A DNA stretch of 64,000 nt from Methanobacteriota archaeon (GCA_023399215.1 JAEWQJ010000023.1:37547-101546), one strand, 5' to 3'. Shown: positions 25,588-35,244, counted from the first letter of the stretch. Program-made: numbers and translations. Notes: generated by a model from the letters alone, not told the origin.

Positions 25588-28500
25588 TTATACTGCGTCA
25601 AGGTCTACAGCCCTGGTTTCAGGGAAACTTTCCACAAGCATCTGTACAGTTTCGGGATGACAAGTAAAATAAAAGATCTGGTTGTCTGATGCAAGGTCCT
25701 TTATGGCTTCACAGGTGCTTTTGCAGCGTTCAGGGTCAAAATTTACCAGCACGTCATCAAAAACAATCGGAAGAGATTCCGAATGCCTGCCGAATTCCCT
25801 GATGAAACCGAAGCGCAGAGAGAGATAAAGCTGTTCAGCCGTTCCCCGACTGAGTTCCTGAATGCTCTTCTGACGTCCGTTCCGGTCTTCAACATAGATT
25901 TCGGTAGAGTTGAGCGGGGAATAAATCCTCGTGTACCTGCCTCCGGTAATTTTTGAGAAAAAGGTCTGGGCTTCCACAATAACTGCAGGCTGTCTTTCCT
26001 TTTCATAGACTTTGACGGCTTTAGCAAGGATCTCACGAGCTAAAACCAGAGAAGTCCAGTCCCTTGACTTTTCGTGAAGTTCTTCCAGCAGGCTTTCCTG
26101 CATTACCCTTGTCAGAGAACCTTCACTTCCGCGTTCGAGCTGTTCAATCTGGTTTCGTATCGCTCCGCGCCTGTCTATATTATCTGAAATTTCCTGTTCC
26201 AGTGTATTCAGGCATTCCTCCAGCCTGCGATTTTCTTCTTTCAGGCCTGAGGGATCAGAAGCTTGCAGTTCTTCTACGAAAAGCCTGTACTCTTCGTCAC
26301 TTCCGGAAATCCTCCAGATCTGCTGTTCAGCTTCTTTTTTCCTGTTTTCTAGCTCGGTTCGTTGAGCCCAGAGACTGGCGTTTTCATAAAATTCTTCTTC
26401 CGTCTCTGCAGAACCGGAATCAAGAAGAACGGCAAGCTCTTTTGAAGCTTCTTTGTATTTATCCCGTGCTGCCTCAAGTTCAGTCTTGAGTTCTTCAGAT
26501 TTGGTTTTCAGCTGCTGCAGGCTTCTTGCCTCATCGGATGTCTTTTCAAAGTCTGAACGAAGTTTTTCAACCTGGGCGTCAAAAGAGAGTCCGGAAAGAG
26601 GACGTCCACATTCCTGCAGGACCCCGAATACCTTTGTTTCATAGACTTCTATCGACTTTCTGCTGGAAGCTATCTGCTCTTCAAGTTTCCGGATTGCCCG
26701 CTGCCTATCAAAGCACGTCCGGATTACCGAAAAGATTTCAAGCACACTTTCTACTGAAAGCGAGGGGTCAAGCCCGTAAGTCCCAAGCCAGTTAGTCCAC
26801 TTTTCTGCCAGGGCATTACGTGTCTTTTTCTCCTCAAGGAGCCGAGCTTCCAGCTCTTCTTTTTTACGGTTAAGGCCTTCGGACTCAGCCTCAAGTTTTC
26901 TCACTCTTTCAGCCTGGTTAAATGCAAAACTCACGTCCTCCCTAAGCTTTGCGATTTCACTTTCAAGTGCAATTCCAGAAATAGACCTTCTGCAAGCCTC
27001 CAGAATACTACAGGCTTTTTCTTCGTACTCTTTAACAGTAACTTCTTTGAGCGTTACCTGCTTTTCCAGTTCGTTTATATTCTTTTGTTTTTCCAGGCAA
27101 GCCCTGATTGCAGAAAGGATCTCAAGCACCTGCTCAGGAGAGAGCTCCGGGCTGAGCCCTGAAAAAATAAGCCACCCTTTCCATTCCTGGAGAGCTTCTT
27201 CCTGCTTTGTCTCTTGTGCCCGGATAGTATCTTTAAGTTCTATGTAACTTGCATTTAACTTATCCAGTTTCTTCTGGAGCTTTTCCTCCCTCTGGCGCAG
27301 TTCCCATGCAGTCTTCAACTCAACCATGGCCCTCTGCAGCTCATCAGCTTTCTGTTCCCGTACCGAGGGGTCAGGAATGTCTTCAAAACCACACTTTTTT
27401 GCACGGGCTTTCATGGATGCTTTCAGTGCATTAATCTCTCTGAACAGCTTTTCCTTTGAGTCCTTTACATTCTTTTTCCGGGACTCAGTGTCCTCCAGGT
27501 GCTCCTCCCCGGCAGGGTGGACTGAGGACTTATTAGTAGCTTTTAAAAAGTATACCGCAGAAGTGGCGAAAAGGAGTAAAAATATGATAAGTCCGGAAAA
27601 CAGGGTACCGTTAATGCTTTCGTATACCAGGCCAATGCAGCCTGCAAGCAGAACCATTCCTGCAGGCCAGAGAGGGAGACCATCCTCATTTTCGGTTTCC
27701 TTAGGTCTTAAAGCTGCAAAAAGCATCTCTTCTTTTTCCAGGCTTTTGAGTTCGCCTTCTTTTTCCTTCAGGAGAGGGTAGGTCACCCTGAGATAACTTA
27801 TAGCTTCAAGCCCCTGCTTTAGCTCTTCAGGCCTGGGAAGGGTAGAGTATACCTCAATTTTCTCTTTGAGGGCTTCGATTTCCTCACAGACTTCTTTAAT
27901 TTCCCCAAGGGCAAGTTCGAGCCTGTCGCGGTATCTCTCAATTGTTTTTTCGACCTCATCCATTTCCCTTCGTTTTCTGAATACAGTTTCTTTTGAAGGG
28001 ATTGAATGCTCGAAAAGAGCAAGAGCACTTTCGTCCCATCCTTCCCCAAGCCCTGACAGAGTTTCCCTGAGTTCTGCCTTTCTATCCTGAAGTTCCTGAG
28101 TTCCGGAAAGGAGAAAATCTTTATCAGCCTGGTATTTTTCAATTCCGTTTCCAAGTTCGATAACCTGGTCTCTGTGTACGAGAAGACTTTCTTCAAAAAG
28201 AGCATTTTCCTGAAGGACTCTTTCAATGCTGTTAAGGATCTGCTGGAGTTCGTTTCTGGTCTCTTTTATTTTATCCTCAATTTCGTCTACTGACCTTCGC
28301 ATCTGAATGACGGATTCCTTTGCAGGGATAGAACGGTCAAAACGCTCCAGAGCTTTCTCATCCCAGGCTGGACCAAGTTCCAGAAGAAGCTCAGAAAACC
28401 CGGCTTTTTCCTGCCTGAGGTTCATTTTCAGAGAAGGAAGCAGTTTTTCTTCAGACTTGTACTTCTCAATTCCGCTTCCCAGTTCCAGCACTGCATCTTT

Positions 28501-29442
28501 TTGCTTCAGAAGATTTTCGTCTGGGGAAATACTTCGTTCTTTAACGGCATTTTTATCCAGGTCCTGCTGCAGCCTCGAAATGGTATTCCTTATTTCTTCA
28601 ATTATTTCCTGGAGCCTCGTAAGCTTCTCTTCTCCTTTTTCAGGGAAACTCTCAAGCCCGGGTAAGCTTTCAAGGGCAATTTTGGACTCACAGAAGATCT
28701 TCCAGTCTTCCCAGACGGAAAGCAGGCTTTGAATGTGGTTTAATTTTTTCCTTATATTCTGAGACTTTTCTTTTAGTTGGGCAATCTCCAGGGTTTTCTG
28801 TTCCAGTTCGAAATGAAACGAATCATATTTTTTCTGGGCTCCCTCAAGTTCGGCAATTTTTACTTCAGTTTTCCCTATTTCCCTGAACAGCTCATTTATA
28901 AGAGGTTTACTACCTCTAGGCCTATACAGGTTGTTTTCAATGCTACTGATTGAGTTCATCAGTCCGGAAATCGAAACTCCAACTCCTGTGCCTGCACTGT
29001 AGAGTTTGCTGTTGATGCTCTGGTCATTCAGGGTCTCAAAACTCTGAAGTTCTTCAAGGCCAAAAGCATAGATATTTTCAAAGACGTTTCTGTCTGCGTG
29101 GCCCAACAATTTAATAAGTTCAGCTCTACCCCCTGTATTCCCATCCGGAAGCAAAACTTTTACATCTTCTTTTCTGCCCGCATTTCTTTCTATGACCCAT
29201 CGGTCTCCGGCAGAATCGATGACTGCAAGCCTTCCCCCATGCTTTCCTCCTTCTAACGGAGGATAAAGGTTGCAGAGCCTTGTGTTAGGAATACCGAAAA
29301 ACATCCTCCGGATAAAAGTAAATAATGTCGATTTTCCGGCCTCATTTGCCCCTGTAAAAATGACCAGGCCGGAGGGCAGGTCTTCCATCGACAAACTGGA
29401 AAACTTGCCAAAACCATCAATATGGATGGCATTAATTTTCAT
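25588..29442 (-). CDS. YhaN-type AAA/SMC-like ATPase with long coiled coils
   Basis: A protein of about 1284 residues. The N-terminus has a Rad50/SMC-type Walker A (GANEAGKST, residues 31-39) after MKINAIHIDGFGKF. A long, Glu/Lys/Leu-rich coiled-coil body follows, interrupted near residues 605-650 by a hydrophobic hairpin, as in Bacillus YhaN. Near the C-terminus are the signature ELSRGTAEQ and a Walker B LPIVFDDVLVNFD. The start at 29442 is chosen because GGAGGAAGAT precedes it and the upstream ATG lacks a site. It overlaps the nuclease gene by 11 bp. The pair should act like Rad50/Mre11 or SbcCD on DNA ends. It is a separate family from archaeal Rad50 (no zinc hook CxxC seen). Confidence 0.85.
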   Translation of the reverse strand: MKINAIHIDGFGKFSSLSMEDLPSGLVIFTGANEAGKSTLFTFIRRMFFGIPNTRLCNLYPPLEGGKHGGRLAVIDSAGDRWVIERNAGRKEDVKVLLPDGNTGGRAELIKLLGHADRNVFENIYAFGLEELQSFETLNDQSINSKLYSAGTGVGVSISGLMNSISSIENNLYRPRGSKPLINELFREIGKTEVKIAELEGAQKKYDSFHFELEQKTLEIAQLKEKSQNIRKKLNHIQSLLSVWEDWKIFCESKIALESLPGLESFPEKGEEKLTRLQEIIEEIRNTISRLQQDLDKNAVKERSISPDENLLKQKDAVLELGSGIEKYKSEEKLLPSLKMNLRQEKAGFSELLLELGPAWDEKALERFDRSIPAKESVIQMRRSVDEIEDKIKETRNELQQILNSIERVLQENALFEESLLVHRDQVIELGNGIEKYQADKDFLLSGTQELQDRKAELRETLSGLGEGWDESALALFEHSIPSKETVFRKRREMDEVEKTIERYRDRLELALGEIKEVCEEIEALKEKIEVYSTLPRPEELKQGLEAISYLRVTYPLLKEKEGELKSLEKEEMLFAALRPKETENEDGLPLWPAGMVLLAGCIGLVYESINGTLFSGLIIFLLLFATSAVYFLKATNKSSVHPAGEEHLEDTESRKKNVKDSKEKLFREINALKASMKARAKKCGFEDIPDPSVREQKADELQRAMVELKTAWELRQREEKLQKKLDKLNASYIELKDTIRAQETKQEEALQEWKGWLIFSGLSPELSPEQVLEILSAIRACLEKQKNINELEKQVTLKEVTVKEYEEKACSILEACRRSISGIALESEIAKLREDVSFAFNQAERVRKLEAESEGLNRKKEELEARLLEEKKTRNALAEKWTNWLGTYGLDPSLSVESVLEIFSVIRTCFDRQRAIRKLEEQIASSRKSIEVYETKVFGVLQECGRPLSGLSFDAQVEKLRSDFEKTSDEARSLQQLKTKSEELKTELEAARDKYKEASKELAVLLDSGSAETEEEFYENASLWAQRTELENRKKEAEQQIWRISGSDEEYRLFVEELQASDPSGLKEENRRLEECLNTLEQEISDNIDRRGAIRNQIEQLERGSEGSLTRVMQESLLEELHEKSRDWTSLVLAREILAKAVKVYEKERQPAVIVEAQTFFSKITGGRYTRIYSPLNSTEIYVEDRNGRQKSIQELSRGTAEQLYLSLRFGFIREFGRHSESLPIVFDDVLVNFDPERCKSTCEAIKDLASDNQIFYFTCHPETVQMLVESFPETRAVDLDAV

Positions 29443-30763
29443 TATCTTCCTCCGTGAGTAAAGCATCAAGCAGGAGATTTTCAGCGCGCTGAAGCAGAGA
29501 ATTCATCTCTTCATCATCAATTCTGGAAATGTGTTTTCTCCCGTTCCTGGAACCAAAAAGAGGGGAAAGGACTTCACGAAACTCATCCCGAGCTTTTTCA
29601 TCGTTCTTCAAGCCCTCTACGATTTTTACCAGATCTCCCACAAAATCTTCCCTTTTCAGAAGAAGCTCCCTTTCTACGGGAAAGAGTGTATCATCCTCAA
29701 TGCGCTCTACCCAGATGAACTGCCGGCCCCAGGTTTCGCCTTCCCTGAGCAAACGCAGGATGTCTTCAAGAAATCCTTCTTGCCTGAGAATGTGATGCAG
29801 CGGTCCCCTCCCTTTAAGGACAAAACTGCAAATCACAGACCTTCCTCCAGAATTTTCCCTAATTTCATCAAGCTGGCTTTGAAGGCTTTCTATTAGCTCC
29901 CCTTCTTTTTCCAGGCCTTCTATGGAAATTTCCTTGATATGCCAGCGGACAGAGTCAGTCTCTATGAACCTGGTAGAAACATCTCCTCCTGAAGAAACAT
30001 CCACAACAAAACACCCTCTGGCACCGTTTTCACCGGAATGCCTTCCCTGTGGGTTTCCAGGATATATCACAACCGGAGCCTCTTTGCAAACTATAGAAGG
30101 AGTATGGATATGGCCAAGCGCCCAGTAGTCATAATTGAGCTCCCTGAGGTCCTGCAGAGTACATGGTGCATAAGGGTCATGTTCCGGGTTGCTTCCCACG
30201 CTGCAATGCAGCAGCCCTATAGTAAACGGCCAGTTACCTTCTTTTTTTGGAAAGTTTTTCACAAGATTTTTCATTATGTGCCTTGTTGGATAGCTCATCC
30301 CCACTATAACAGCGGCAGTTTCTCCGTCTTTTTTGAATTTCACAACTTCGGCCCTGTCCCCACTCATGATATGTACGTTTTCGGGCCATGTAAGGCTTGC
30401 AGACCAGCCGTCAAGAGGATCGTGGTTCCCGTGGCATATAAAAACCTGAATCCCGGCAGTTTCGAGTTTCCTGAGCCCCTCTATAAACCTGACCTGCGCA
30501 TAAAGGCTCTTGTCGGCACTGTCATAGATATCCCCCGCAATAAGCAAAAAGTCGACTTCTTCTTCCATACAGAGCTCTATAATTGCCTCATAAGCCTGAA
30601 AGGTAGCTTTCGCAAGCCTTTCCCCAAGCTCAGGATCAATTCCCGAAATTCCCGTAAATGGACTGTCAAGGTGTAAATCCGCAGCATGGACAAAACTCAA
30701 AGCCCCGACCCTACCAGAATCTGCCGACATTTTTGTTTTTTTCATTGGAGATACCACTAACAT
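29432..30763 (-). CDS. YhaO/SbcD-type DNA repair metallo-nuclease
   Basis: This 443-residue protein is a calcineurin-like metallophosphoesterase of the Mre11/SbcD/YhaO group. Metal-binding motifs are in order: AADLHLD (about 25-31), AGDIYD, GNHDP, LLHCSVG and LGHIHTP. The C-terminal half matches the capping region of YhaO. It overlaps the yhaN-like ATPase gene by 11 bp, so the two products probably form one complex. TATA-like TTTATATAC is about 30 bp upstream of ATG 30763, so the message may be leaderless. ATG 30745 (MKKTKM) is an alternative start. Substrate in vivo is unknown. Confidence 0.85.
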   Translation of the reverse strand: MLVVSPMKKTKMSADSGRVGALSFVHAADLHLDSPFTGISGIDPELGERLAKATFQAYEAIIELCMEEEVDFLLIAGDIYDSADKSLYAQVRFIEGLRKLETAGIQVFICHGNHDPLDGWSASLTWPENVHIMSGDRAEVVKFKKDGETAAVIVGMSYPTRHIMKNLVKNFPKKEGNWPFTIGLLHCSVGSNPEHDPYAPCTLQDLRELNYDYWALGHIHTPSIVCKEAPVVIYPGNPQGRHSGENGARGCFVVDVSSGGDVSTRFIETDSVRWHIKEISIEGLEKEGELIESLQSQLDEIRENSGGRSVICSFVLKGRGPLHHILRQEGFLEDILRLLREGETWGRQFIWVERIEDDTLFPVERELLLKREDFVGDLVKIVEGLKNDEKARDEFREVLSPLFGSRNGRKHISRIDDEEMNSLLQRAENLLLDALLTEEDNEN

Positions 30764-30990
30764 ATTTATAATATTTATACCCCCAACTGTATATAAAACC
30801 CAATCAAATGTTCTGGTTTGAGGGGTTCTGGTTTGAGGGCTTCAGAAACCGAATTTTAAAAATTAGTGTTAATTTCATAAGTGTTTCTTAAAAGTTAAAA
30901 TCTTCAACTAAAGGAGATTAATGGGACTCCGAATTTATATCTGAATAATAAACAACAACTCCATTCAAAGCTTCCTCTAAAAGGTTCTAT

Positions 30991-31761
30991 ATGCCAAAAC
31001 TGCAAACCCTGCATATGGATAAAAAAATGTTTGTTGGTGTAGACGGGTGCAGAGCAGGTTGGTTTGCAGTTGCACTAACAGAAACTGATAGTTTTGATGT
31101 ATTTCAGTTTTCTAAAATCTCGGATCTCTGGGGCTATTTTTGTGATGGCAATACTCATGTGAGTATACTTGTGGACATTCCTATTGGTTTAGTAGATAGC
31201 AAATCTAATTTCAAGAGAAGGTTTTGTGATGTAGAAGCTCGAAGCTTATTGAGACCCTACAGGCAATCCAGCATTTTCCCCACCCCCTGTCGAGAAGCCA
31301 TCTATGCAAGAAATTACGAAAGCGCTTGCGACATCAACGAAGAAGTTACAGGCAAACGACTTACAAAACAAACATGGGGAATAGTTCCAAAAATCAGAGA
31401 AATGAATGATTTTCTTATAGCCACAGATTCTGCGAAGGAAAAAATAATAGAAATCCATCCCGAAATTTGTTTCTGGGCTCTTGCCGGAAAGCCAATGGAA
31501 TATTCTAAAAAGAAGAGGGAAGGTTTTAACGAAAGAAAAAAGCTGCTGCAAGAAATTTGCATTTCCACAGATGAAATTGTGCAGAATGCTCTTTCCAGAT
31601 ATAGACGTAAAGACATAGCAAGAGACGATATCCTTGATGCTCTGGTCGCCTCTGTAACAGCAAAGTTATCTTTTCAGAGGGGACTAAAATCTATTCCAAA
31701 AATTCCTGAAAAAGACTCTCAAGGTCTTCCTATGCAGATAGTTTATACAACGATTTGCTAA
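30991..31761 (+). CDS. DUF429 protein (RNase H-like fold, predicted nuclease)
   Basis: This 256-residue protein has the DUF429 order of motifs: VGVDGCRAGW near the N-terminus, VDIPIGL near 68, CDVEAR and FPTPCREAI (about 80-108), EIHPEICFWAL (about 155-165), and DDILDALVAS near the C-terminus. These place Asp/Glu residues as in RNase H-like nucleases. The biological role is not known. Start at 30991 is supported by AAAAGG; the GVDGC core could also follow a start at 31015 or 31030. It is divergent from the yhaO gene. Confidence 0.82.
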   Translation: MPKLQTLHMDKKMFVGVDGCRAGWFAVALTETDSFDVFQFSKISDLWGYFCDGNTHVSILVDIPIGLVDSKSNFKRRFCDVEARSLLRPYRQSSIFPTPCREAIYARNYESACDINEEVTGKRLTKQTWGIVPKIREMNDFLIATDSAKEKIIEIHPEICFWALAGKPMEYSKKKREGFNERKKLLQEICISTDEIVQNALSRYRRKDIARDDILDALVASVTAKLSFQRGLKSIPKIPEKDSQGLPMQIVYTTIC

Positions 31762-31800
31762 TAGAGTTTACAGTATAGGAAGCTGAAAATACAAAAATAA

Positions 31801-31891
31801 AGCACAGAAACACGCAAAGATCAAGCACAGAAACATGCAAAGATCAAGCACAGAAGCATGCAAAGATCAAGTACAAAAACTACAAAGACCA
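31801..31891. repeat. 23-bp tandem repeat, four copies
   Basis: Units begin at 31801, 31824, 31847 and 31870 and share AGCACAGAA and GCAAAGATCA; the last unit is degenerate. It lies just downstream of the DUF429 gene and before the tRNA-Leu pair. Confidence 0.75.
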
Positions 31892-31947
31892 AAATGGACT
31901 TACAAATCAGAAGAAAGCAGAGAAAGAAAGTAGAGAAAGAAACTAAA

Positions 31948-32032
31948 TGCGAGGGATGGGATTCGAACCCACGAATTCCTACGAAACTAGGCCCTCAACC
32001 TAGCGCCTTTGACCTGGCTGGGCAACCCTCGC
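31948..32032 (-). tRNA. tRNA-Leu (GAG), copy 1
   Basis: On the minus strand an 85-nt tRNA reads from GCGAGGG (acceptor 5' side, ending at 32032) to CCCTCGC plus discriminator A (31948). The anticodon stem CTAGG/CCTAG encloses TTGAGGG, giving anticodon GAG. A variable arm of class II size is present, and GGTTCGAATCC forms the T-arm. No intron and no encoded CCA. It is identical to the copy at 32151-32235. Confidence 0.95.
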
Positions 32033-32150
32033 ATAGCGATATTTTACAAATAAAGAATTTGAAATTCTTTACAAAAATACTTTCAGAAACGTATGAAAAT
32101 TTGAAATTTTTGAAGTTAAATGTTTTAAATTGACAGATTAAGAAATTTAG

Positions 32151-32235
32151 TGCGAGGGATGGGATTCGAACCCACGAATTCCTACGAAACTAGGCCCTCA
32201 ACCTAGCGCCTTTGACCTGGCTGGGCAACCCTCGC
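32151..32235 (-). tRNA. tRNA-Leu (GAG), copy 2
   Basis: Identical in all visible bases to the copy at 31948-32032, 118 bp upstream in the direction of transcription. The spacer between the copies is unrelated AT-rich sequence. A TATA box at 32333-32342 lies about 100 bp upstream and may drive both. Confidence 0.95.
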
Positions 32236-32332
32236 ATTTCGTATAAATCTGTGTCTAATCTATGTTTAATACTGTTTCATTATGATTATCCGGCGCGCTT
32301 TACGCCTTGCACTCCCTCACAATATCGTGGAT

Positions 32333-32342
32333 AATATATAAA
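32333..32342 (-). promoter_or_regulatory. TATA box upstream of the tRNA-Leu pair
   Basis: The minus strand reads TTTATATATT. A start 25 bp downstream (near 32310) would give a tRNA precursor with a leader of about 70 nt. Inferred only. Confidence 0.5.
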
Positions 32343-32541
32343 CGTTTCGAGCCGTGAAGGTTACCGGAAATAAGTTTTGGAAGATACCAATAAGGCAGAA
32401 TGACTCCTGAAGTACTCAGATACAAAATAATAATATGTAAGGCATAGAGAGTCCAGAGAAATATCTACTCATTAAAATATTCAGGGCTCTATCGGTCTTA
32501 ACCTCAAAAAATTGGATATGGGCCTGTACCCGAGCTGGAGC

Positions 32542-33342
32542 TCAGAACTGGTCCAGAATGCTCAAAAGTTCTTCAGCTTTGCCTTTGACCACATTTGCCG
32601 CATTAAAGGCAAGATCCTTGGCTGTGTAAGAACCATCGGACTCCATTGTAAACACAAAAGCGTCCTCATCGAAGCTAACGTTTATCGCGTGGATGTCACA
32701 AACCTGCTCGCAGAGCTTGCAGAGTGAGCACTTCAGGATATCCTCGTCAGAAACTCTGGCACCTGACTCTTCAAACCGTATAATGCCTTTAGGACATTCG
32801 GCTGCACAGTGCCCGCATGCATCGCAGTTTTCAATGGTTATAACAGGCACATTCTTGTAGCCGCAAGCGACTCCTGCCTGCCATTTAACACTATCCCTGC
32901 CATAGCCCATATGAGCGAGGGCCTCAAGCACAAGCTTCTGCCCTTTTTTCAGCTCAACAATCGGGATATTGAGATCAGCCGGCTGTATCTTCGGGTCAGA
33001 GGATATAAGATCCCGCGAATAAACAGTGCACGGACCTTCTGCACTCAAGGTTAAGGAAACCTCGCAGGCAGGACAGCCCTCTCCTCCGCAGACATCGCAT
33101 TCTGCCTGTGGCACATACGTCTCTACATCCGTAACAAGCGGGATTAAGGACAGACGTAGAGCCAGTTGCTCATCATAGAGTACCGAGGTATTGTCGTAAA
33201 GGTTCACATATTCAATCGCAAGCGTTGGTACATCTGCGATCATGGCGCGCCGAATGCCGTTGGCAAAAGATGTGCTAGCTTTTGAAAGCACGAATTTTGC
33301 AGATCTATCCGATAACTCCAGAATGTCTACTTCCATCGTCAT
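32542..33342 (-). CDS. rpoD: DNA-directed RNA polymerase subunit D (Rpo3) with ferredoxin domain
   Basis: This 266-residue subunit is homologous to bacterial alpha and eukaryotic Rpb3. It starts with the dimerisation domain (ANGIRRAMIADVPTLAIEYV). A ferredoxin-like insert contains CDACGHCAAECPKG and CSLCKLCEQVCDI, enough for two [4Fe-4S] clusters, as described for Methanosarcina subunit D. A further CDVCGGEGCPAC set lies in the first half. It ends the rps13-rps4-rps11-rpoD operon. AAGGAAT precedes ATG 33342; ATG two codons later is possible. Confidence 0.95.
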   Translation of the reverse strand: MTMEVDILELSDRSAKFVLSKASTSFANGIRRAMIADVPTLAIEYVNLYDNTSVLYDEQLALRLSLIPLVTDVETYVPQAECDVCGGEGCPACEVSLTLSAEGPCTVYSRDLISSDPKIQPADLNIPIVELKKGQKLVLEALAHMGYGRDSVKWQAGVACGYKNVPVITIENCDACGHCAAECPKGIIRFEESGARVSDEDILKCSLCKLCEQVCDIHAINVSFDEDAFVFTMESDGSYTAKDLAFNAANVVKGKAEELLSILDQF

Positions 33343-33426
33343 ATTCCTTAATTTCCCTTATATTTTAATGCATTCAAAAAGAGAATTTTAGAAGAATTTC
33401 CTGAAGAAATTCCCCGAAGAATTCTC

Positions 33427-33807
33427 TTATACACGTCTTCCGCCTTTGGGGCGAGTACCGTCGTGGGGGACAGGAGTGACATCTTCAATCCTGCCAATCC
33501 GGATTCCTGCTCTTGCAAAAGCCCTGATTGCAGCCTGAGCGCCGGGGCCCGGGCTTCTCTGCTTGTTTCCACCAGGTGCTCTTACCCTTATATGGATACC
33601 ATGGATACCCTTATCCCTGAGCTGGTCAGCAAGCTGGCCTGCCATCTGCATAGCAGTATAAGGAGAGCTCTCGTCTCTTGCAGCTTTTACAACCATACCA
33701 CCGGAAGACTTTGCAATGGTTTCAGCTCCTGTGATATCGGTTACAGTAATAATTGTGTTGTTAAATGAAGATTTAATGTGAGCTACGGCCCATTTCATGT
33801 CTGCCAT
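33427..33807 (-). CDS. rps11: Small ribosomal subunit protein uS11
   Basis: This 126-residue protein has the uS11 landmarks: AHIKSSFNNTIITVTDITG at the N-terminus, GGMVVKAARDESSPYTAMQMA in the middle and the basic C-terminus VPHDGTRPKGGRRV. It lies on the platform of the 30S subunit near the mRNA exit channel. The start ATG is 33807, two bases after the rps4 stop region, so translation is likely coupled. The short 85-bp gap to rpoD holds no gene. Confidence 0.96.
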   Translation of the reverse strand: MADMKWAVAHIKSSFNNTIITVTDITGAETIAKSSGGMVVKAARDESSPYTAMQMAGQLADQLRDKGIHGIHIRVRAPGGNKQRSPGPGAQAAIRAFARAGIRIGRIEDVTPVPHDGTRPKGGRRV

Positions 33808-33809
33808 GA

Positions 33810-34463
33810 TTATCTCCTCCCTCTTCTCTTCCTTCCGCCGCCTCTTTCAGGGGCTTTCTCTTTAGCCTGTTTTGCTTCTGCAACAGCCCTTAAAGTAGTT
33901 GTGCTGTCTGCAAGAACAGATGCTACCTGCACAGGTCTTTCAGGGTGAGATTCGCTAACAAGCGGAGAGGTTGCATAGTATCCGATATGCATTTCATCTT
34001 CCTTGGAGACAAGCATTCCCGGAATTGTAGCTTTTCTGCCGTTTATTGCGATATGACCGTGAGTGATAAACTGACGAGCCTGAACAACTGTCCTGGCAAG
34101 CCCGAGACGGAGAACCTGAGTCTGGAGTCTCCTTTCGAGAATATTTTCAGTTTTTAAAGAAAGAATGTCATCAATATCAGCATCTGATTTGATGATGCCA
34201 TAGCGGATAAGTTTCGCAAGAATTTCTTCAGATTGAGTCTTCTGATGTCCTTCAAGTCCACTTTCCTGAGAGTTTGCAGCACTTGCGAGTAATTTCCGGG
34301 CTTCAGACCTGTACATCCTGAGCATACTAGCTGCTTTCCAAACTTCTCTCTTGTTTCTGAGGCCGTATGCCTTTACAAGCTGAACTTCAGATGCCATCCT
34401 GGCTTCCTGCCAAGGATGTCTGGGAGTCTCAAAACTTTTACTTCTTTTACCTGGATATGCCAT
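33810..34463 (-). CDS. rps4: Small ribosomal subunit protein uS4
   Basis: This 217-residue protein begins MAYPGKRSKSFETPRHPW and contains the S4 RNA-binding domain (RLQTQVLRLGLARTVVQARQFITHGHIAINGRK, about 112-144). The C-terminal tail is rich in Arg and Lys (GGGRKRRGRR). It is a primary 16S rRNA binder in 30S assembly. It lies between rps13 and rps11, as in other archaea. Confidence 0.96.
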   Translation of the reverse strand: MAYPGKRSKSFETPRHPWQEARMASEVQLVKAYGLRNKREVWKAASMLRMYRSEARKLLASAANSQESGLEGHQKTQSEEILAKLIRYGIIKSDADIDDILSLKTENILERRLQTQVLRLGLARTVVQARQFITHGHIAINGRKATIPGMLVSKEDEMHIGYYATSPLVSESHPERPVQVASVLADSTTTLRAVAEAKQAKEKAPERGGGRKRRGRR

Positions 34464-34485
34464 TTAAAATCACCTAATCGGAAAA

Positions 34486-34944
34486 TCACTTCTTCCTGCT
34501 AACACCAACAGTTGACCCGCGGCGGCCGGTGGATTTCGTTCTCTGTCCTCTGACCTTAAGGCCCCTTTCGTGCCTGAGTCCTCTGTAGGCGCGAACCTTC
34601 TTCAGGTTGTTAATATCTTCCCTGAAAGTCAGTAAGATGTCTGTTCCCAGCAGATGCTTGTCCTGTCCTGTTGCCAGGTCTTTTTGCCTGTTCAACATCC
34701 AGGATGGAACAATCTCCTCAAAACTCCCGATTGCGTGGTCTAGCTTTGCTACTTCTTCATCTGGCAGATATCCAAGTGTAGCAGTAGGGTCTACCCCTGC
34801 GCCCTTTGCGATAAGGATAGCGGTGCGCCTCCCTATTCCTGGGAGACCTGTAAGGGCGTACTCTACGGGTTTTGCCCCCTTCAGGTCGGTATTCATAATC
34901 CGAACAAGATGCCTTATTTCTTCATTATTCTTTTCTTCTACCAT
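34486..34944 (-). CDS. rps13: Small ribosomal subunit protein uS13
   Basis: This 152-residue protein has the H2TH-type core YALTGLPGIGRRTAILIAKGAGVDP and the C-terminal RGLRHERGLKVRGQRTKSTGRRG typical of uS13, which contacts the large subunit and P-site tRNA. ATG 34944 is chosen because GGAGGG precedes it; the upstream frame adds 10 residues without family match. It is the first gene of the alpha-operon-like cluster, with a TATA box at 35088-35097. Confidence 0.96.
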   Translation of the reverse strand: MVEEKNNEEIRHLVRIMNTDLKGAKPVEYALTGLPGIGRRTAILIAKGAGVDPTATLGYLPDEEVAKLDHAIGSFEEIVPSWMLNRQKDLATGQDKHLLGTDILLTFREDINNLKKVRAYRGLRHERGLKVRGQRTKSTGRRGSTVGVSRKK

Positions 34945-35244
34945 ATATTCCCTCCAGGGGAATGTATACAGCATCCTGTAGCCCCTGATCGAATACCCTA
35001 AAAGAATACACGAAAAAGTCAGGAGCAGCTCTCTAAAGGAGCTTCTTTACAGCACATACTGATGAATTCATTTACATGCTGTTACCAGTATATAAGTATA
35101 TCTGCGCTTAACCCAACTGAAAGTGGATGTTCGGAAAGACTGAAAGCTGATAGCAGTTATGTTGACCGTGGCTTGATATCAGGCATGCTGTAAAAAAGCC
35201 GAAAAGGACCTCCACCAGCAGCAACATAATTTTTTCAAAGAAAT
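34945..35244. other. Upstream region of rps13
   Basis: About 300 bp. The TATA box on the minus strand at 35088-35097 leaves a leader of roughly 120 nt before rps13. The leftmost part of the imported ABC region begins at 35245. No ORF. Confidence 0.5.
35088..35097 (-). promoter_or_regulatory. TATA box of the rps13-rps4-rps11-rpoD operon
   Basis: The minus strand reads ACTTATATAC, about 145 bp before the rps13 ATG. Transcription would start near 35065. Inferred from consensus and operon position. Confidence 0.55.
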
